Source: JBOFZL01 sp051655155
Lineage (GTDB): Bacteria > Bacillota > Clostridia > Peptostreptococcales > Filifactoraceae
NCBI GenBank assembly: GCA_051655155.1
Contig: JBOFZL010000009.1
Location: 1-5,185 of the forward strand
DNA: 5,185 nt
Reading direction: 5' to 3'
In this document: positions 5,152 to 5,185 of the stretch, one piece after another
Layout of the letters: each line of letters starts with the position of its first letter
How positions within the stretch are numbered: position 1 is the first letter of the stretch
Program-made: the position numbers and the translations under genes
Notes under the pieces: model-generated
Told to the model about the DNA's origin: nothing
The model's database searches: none
Seen by the model: only the letters and a program-made list of their open reading frames with translations

Positions 5152-5185
5152 GTATTTTATCAGTTTAAATATAAAATCATAAAAA

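Larger units (their letters stand above)
4828..5185. other. Right-hand region without an intact gene
   Basis: About 360 bases. It contains the operator-like repeat at 4851-4874, a plus-strand stop-free stretch at 4895-5011 that looks coding-like at its end (TKLSLSTSDIKEFNIQ, then IVVVKWKYKKF and TAA) but has no start codon or ribosome site, and a cluster of inverted repeats from 5031 to 5151. It may be the 3' flank or leader of a gene beyond the window. Confidence 0.45.

Noticed and set aside
1..5185. CRISPR array, tRNA, riboswitch (c-di-GMP, T-box, SAM) or insertion-sequence ends
   Set aside because: No regularly spaced repeats, no T-box GGTGG-type motif, no recognisable riboswitch cores and no transposase or terminal inverted repeats with target duplications were found by eye.

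Overview
This is a very A+T-rich window with strong Shine-Dalgarno sequences, a TTG start and low-G+C codon use. That points to a Gram-positive Firmicute of the Clostridia (Clostridium / Clostridioides-like). The exact genus cannot be fixed from the sequence. It looks like a loosely packed accessory region: short genes on the minus strand, one divergent plus-strand gene, long A/T-only spacers, and visible gene decay.

Layout, left to right. Bases 1-60 hold the first 20 codons of a minus-strand gene that runs off the left edge, possibly a Mor-like regulator. The spacer after it contains a perfect 32-bp all-A/T palindrome (189-220). Next, all on the minus strand, come a truncated C-terminal remnant of a GNAT acetyltransferase (325-495), then a 115-residue soluble protein of unknown function (482-829) whose 3' end sits exactly on the break in the GNAT gene. 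A 230-residue MTA/SAH nucleosidase-family protein follows (1006-1698). A perfect 18-bp hairpin (1818-1864) separates it from a previously easy-to-miss 55-residue membrane protein (2011-2178). The plus-strand gene at 2474-3607 encodes an exported or membrane-anchored erythromycin-esterase-like protein. Its last part (to 3704) is in the +1 frame, so the gene is frameshifted near its 3' end. A 20-bp hairpin follows it. About 740 bases then contain no convincing gene, only a few coding-like scraps. A minus-strand gene for a small three-helix membrane protein (4543-4812) has a textbook terminator (4450-4477) and an operator-like inverted repeat over its likely promoter. The last 350 bases hold no intact gene but a run of inverted repeats, some of them mutually exclusive.

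The genes do not form an obvious pathway. The nucleosidase is the only enzyme with a clear metabolic role (recycling of methylthioadenosine and S-adenosylhomocysteine). Each gene appears to be its own transcription unit, judged by terminators and spacers. I see no CRISPR array, tRNA, rRNA, insertion sequence or clear defence system. The points most worth a second look are the frameshifted esterase-like gene, the GNAT break junction, the 32-bp palindrome and the nested hairpins at the right end.
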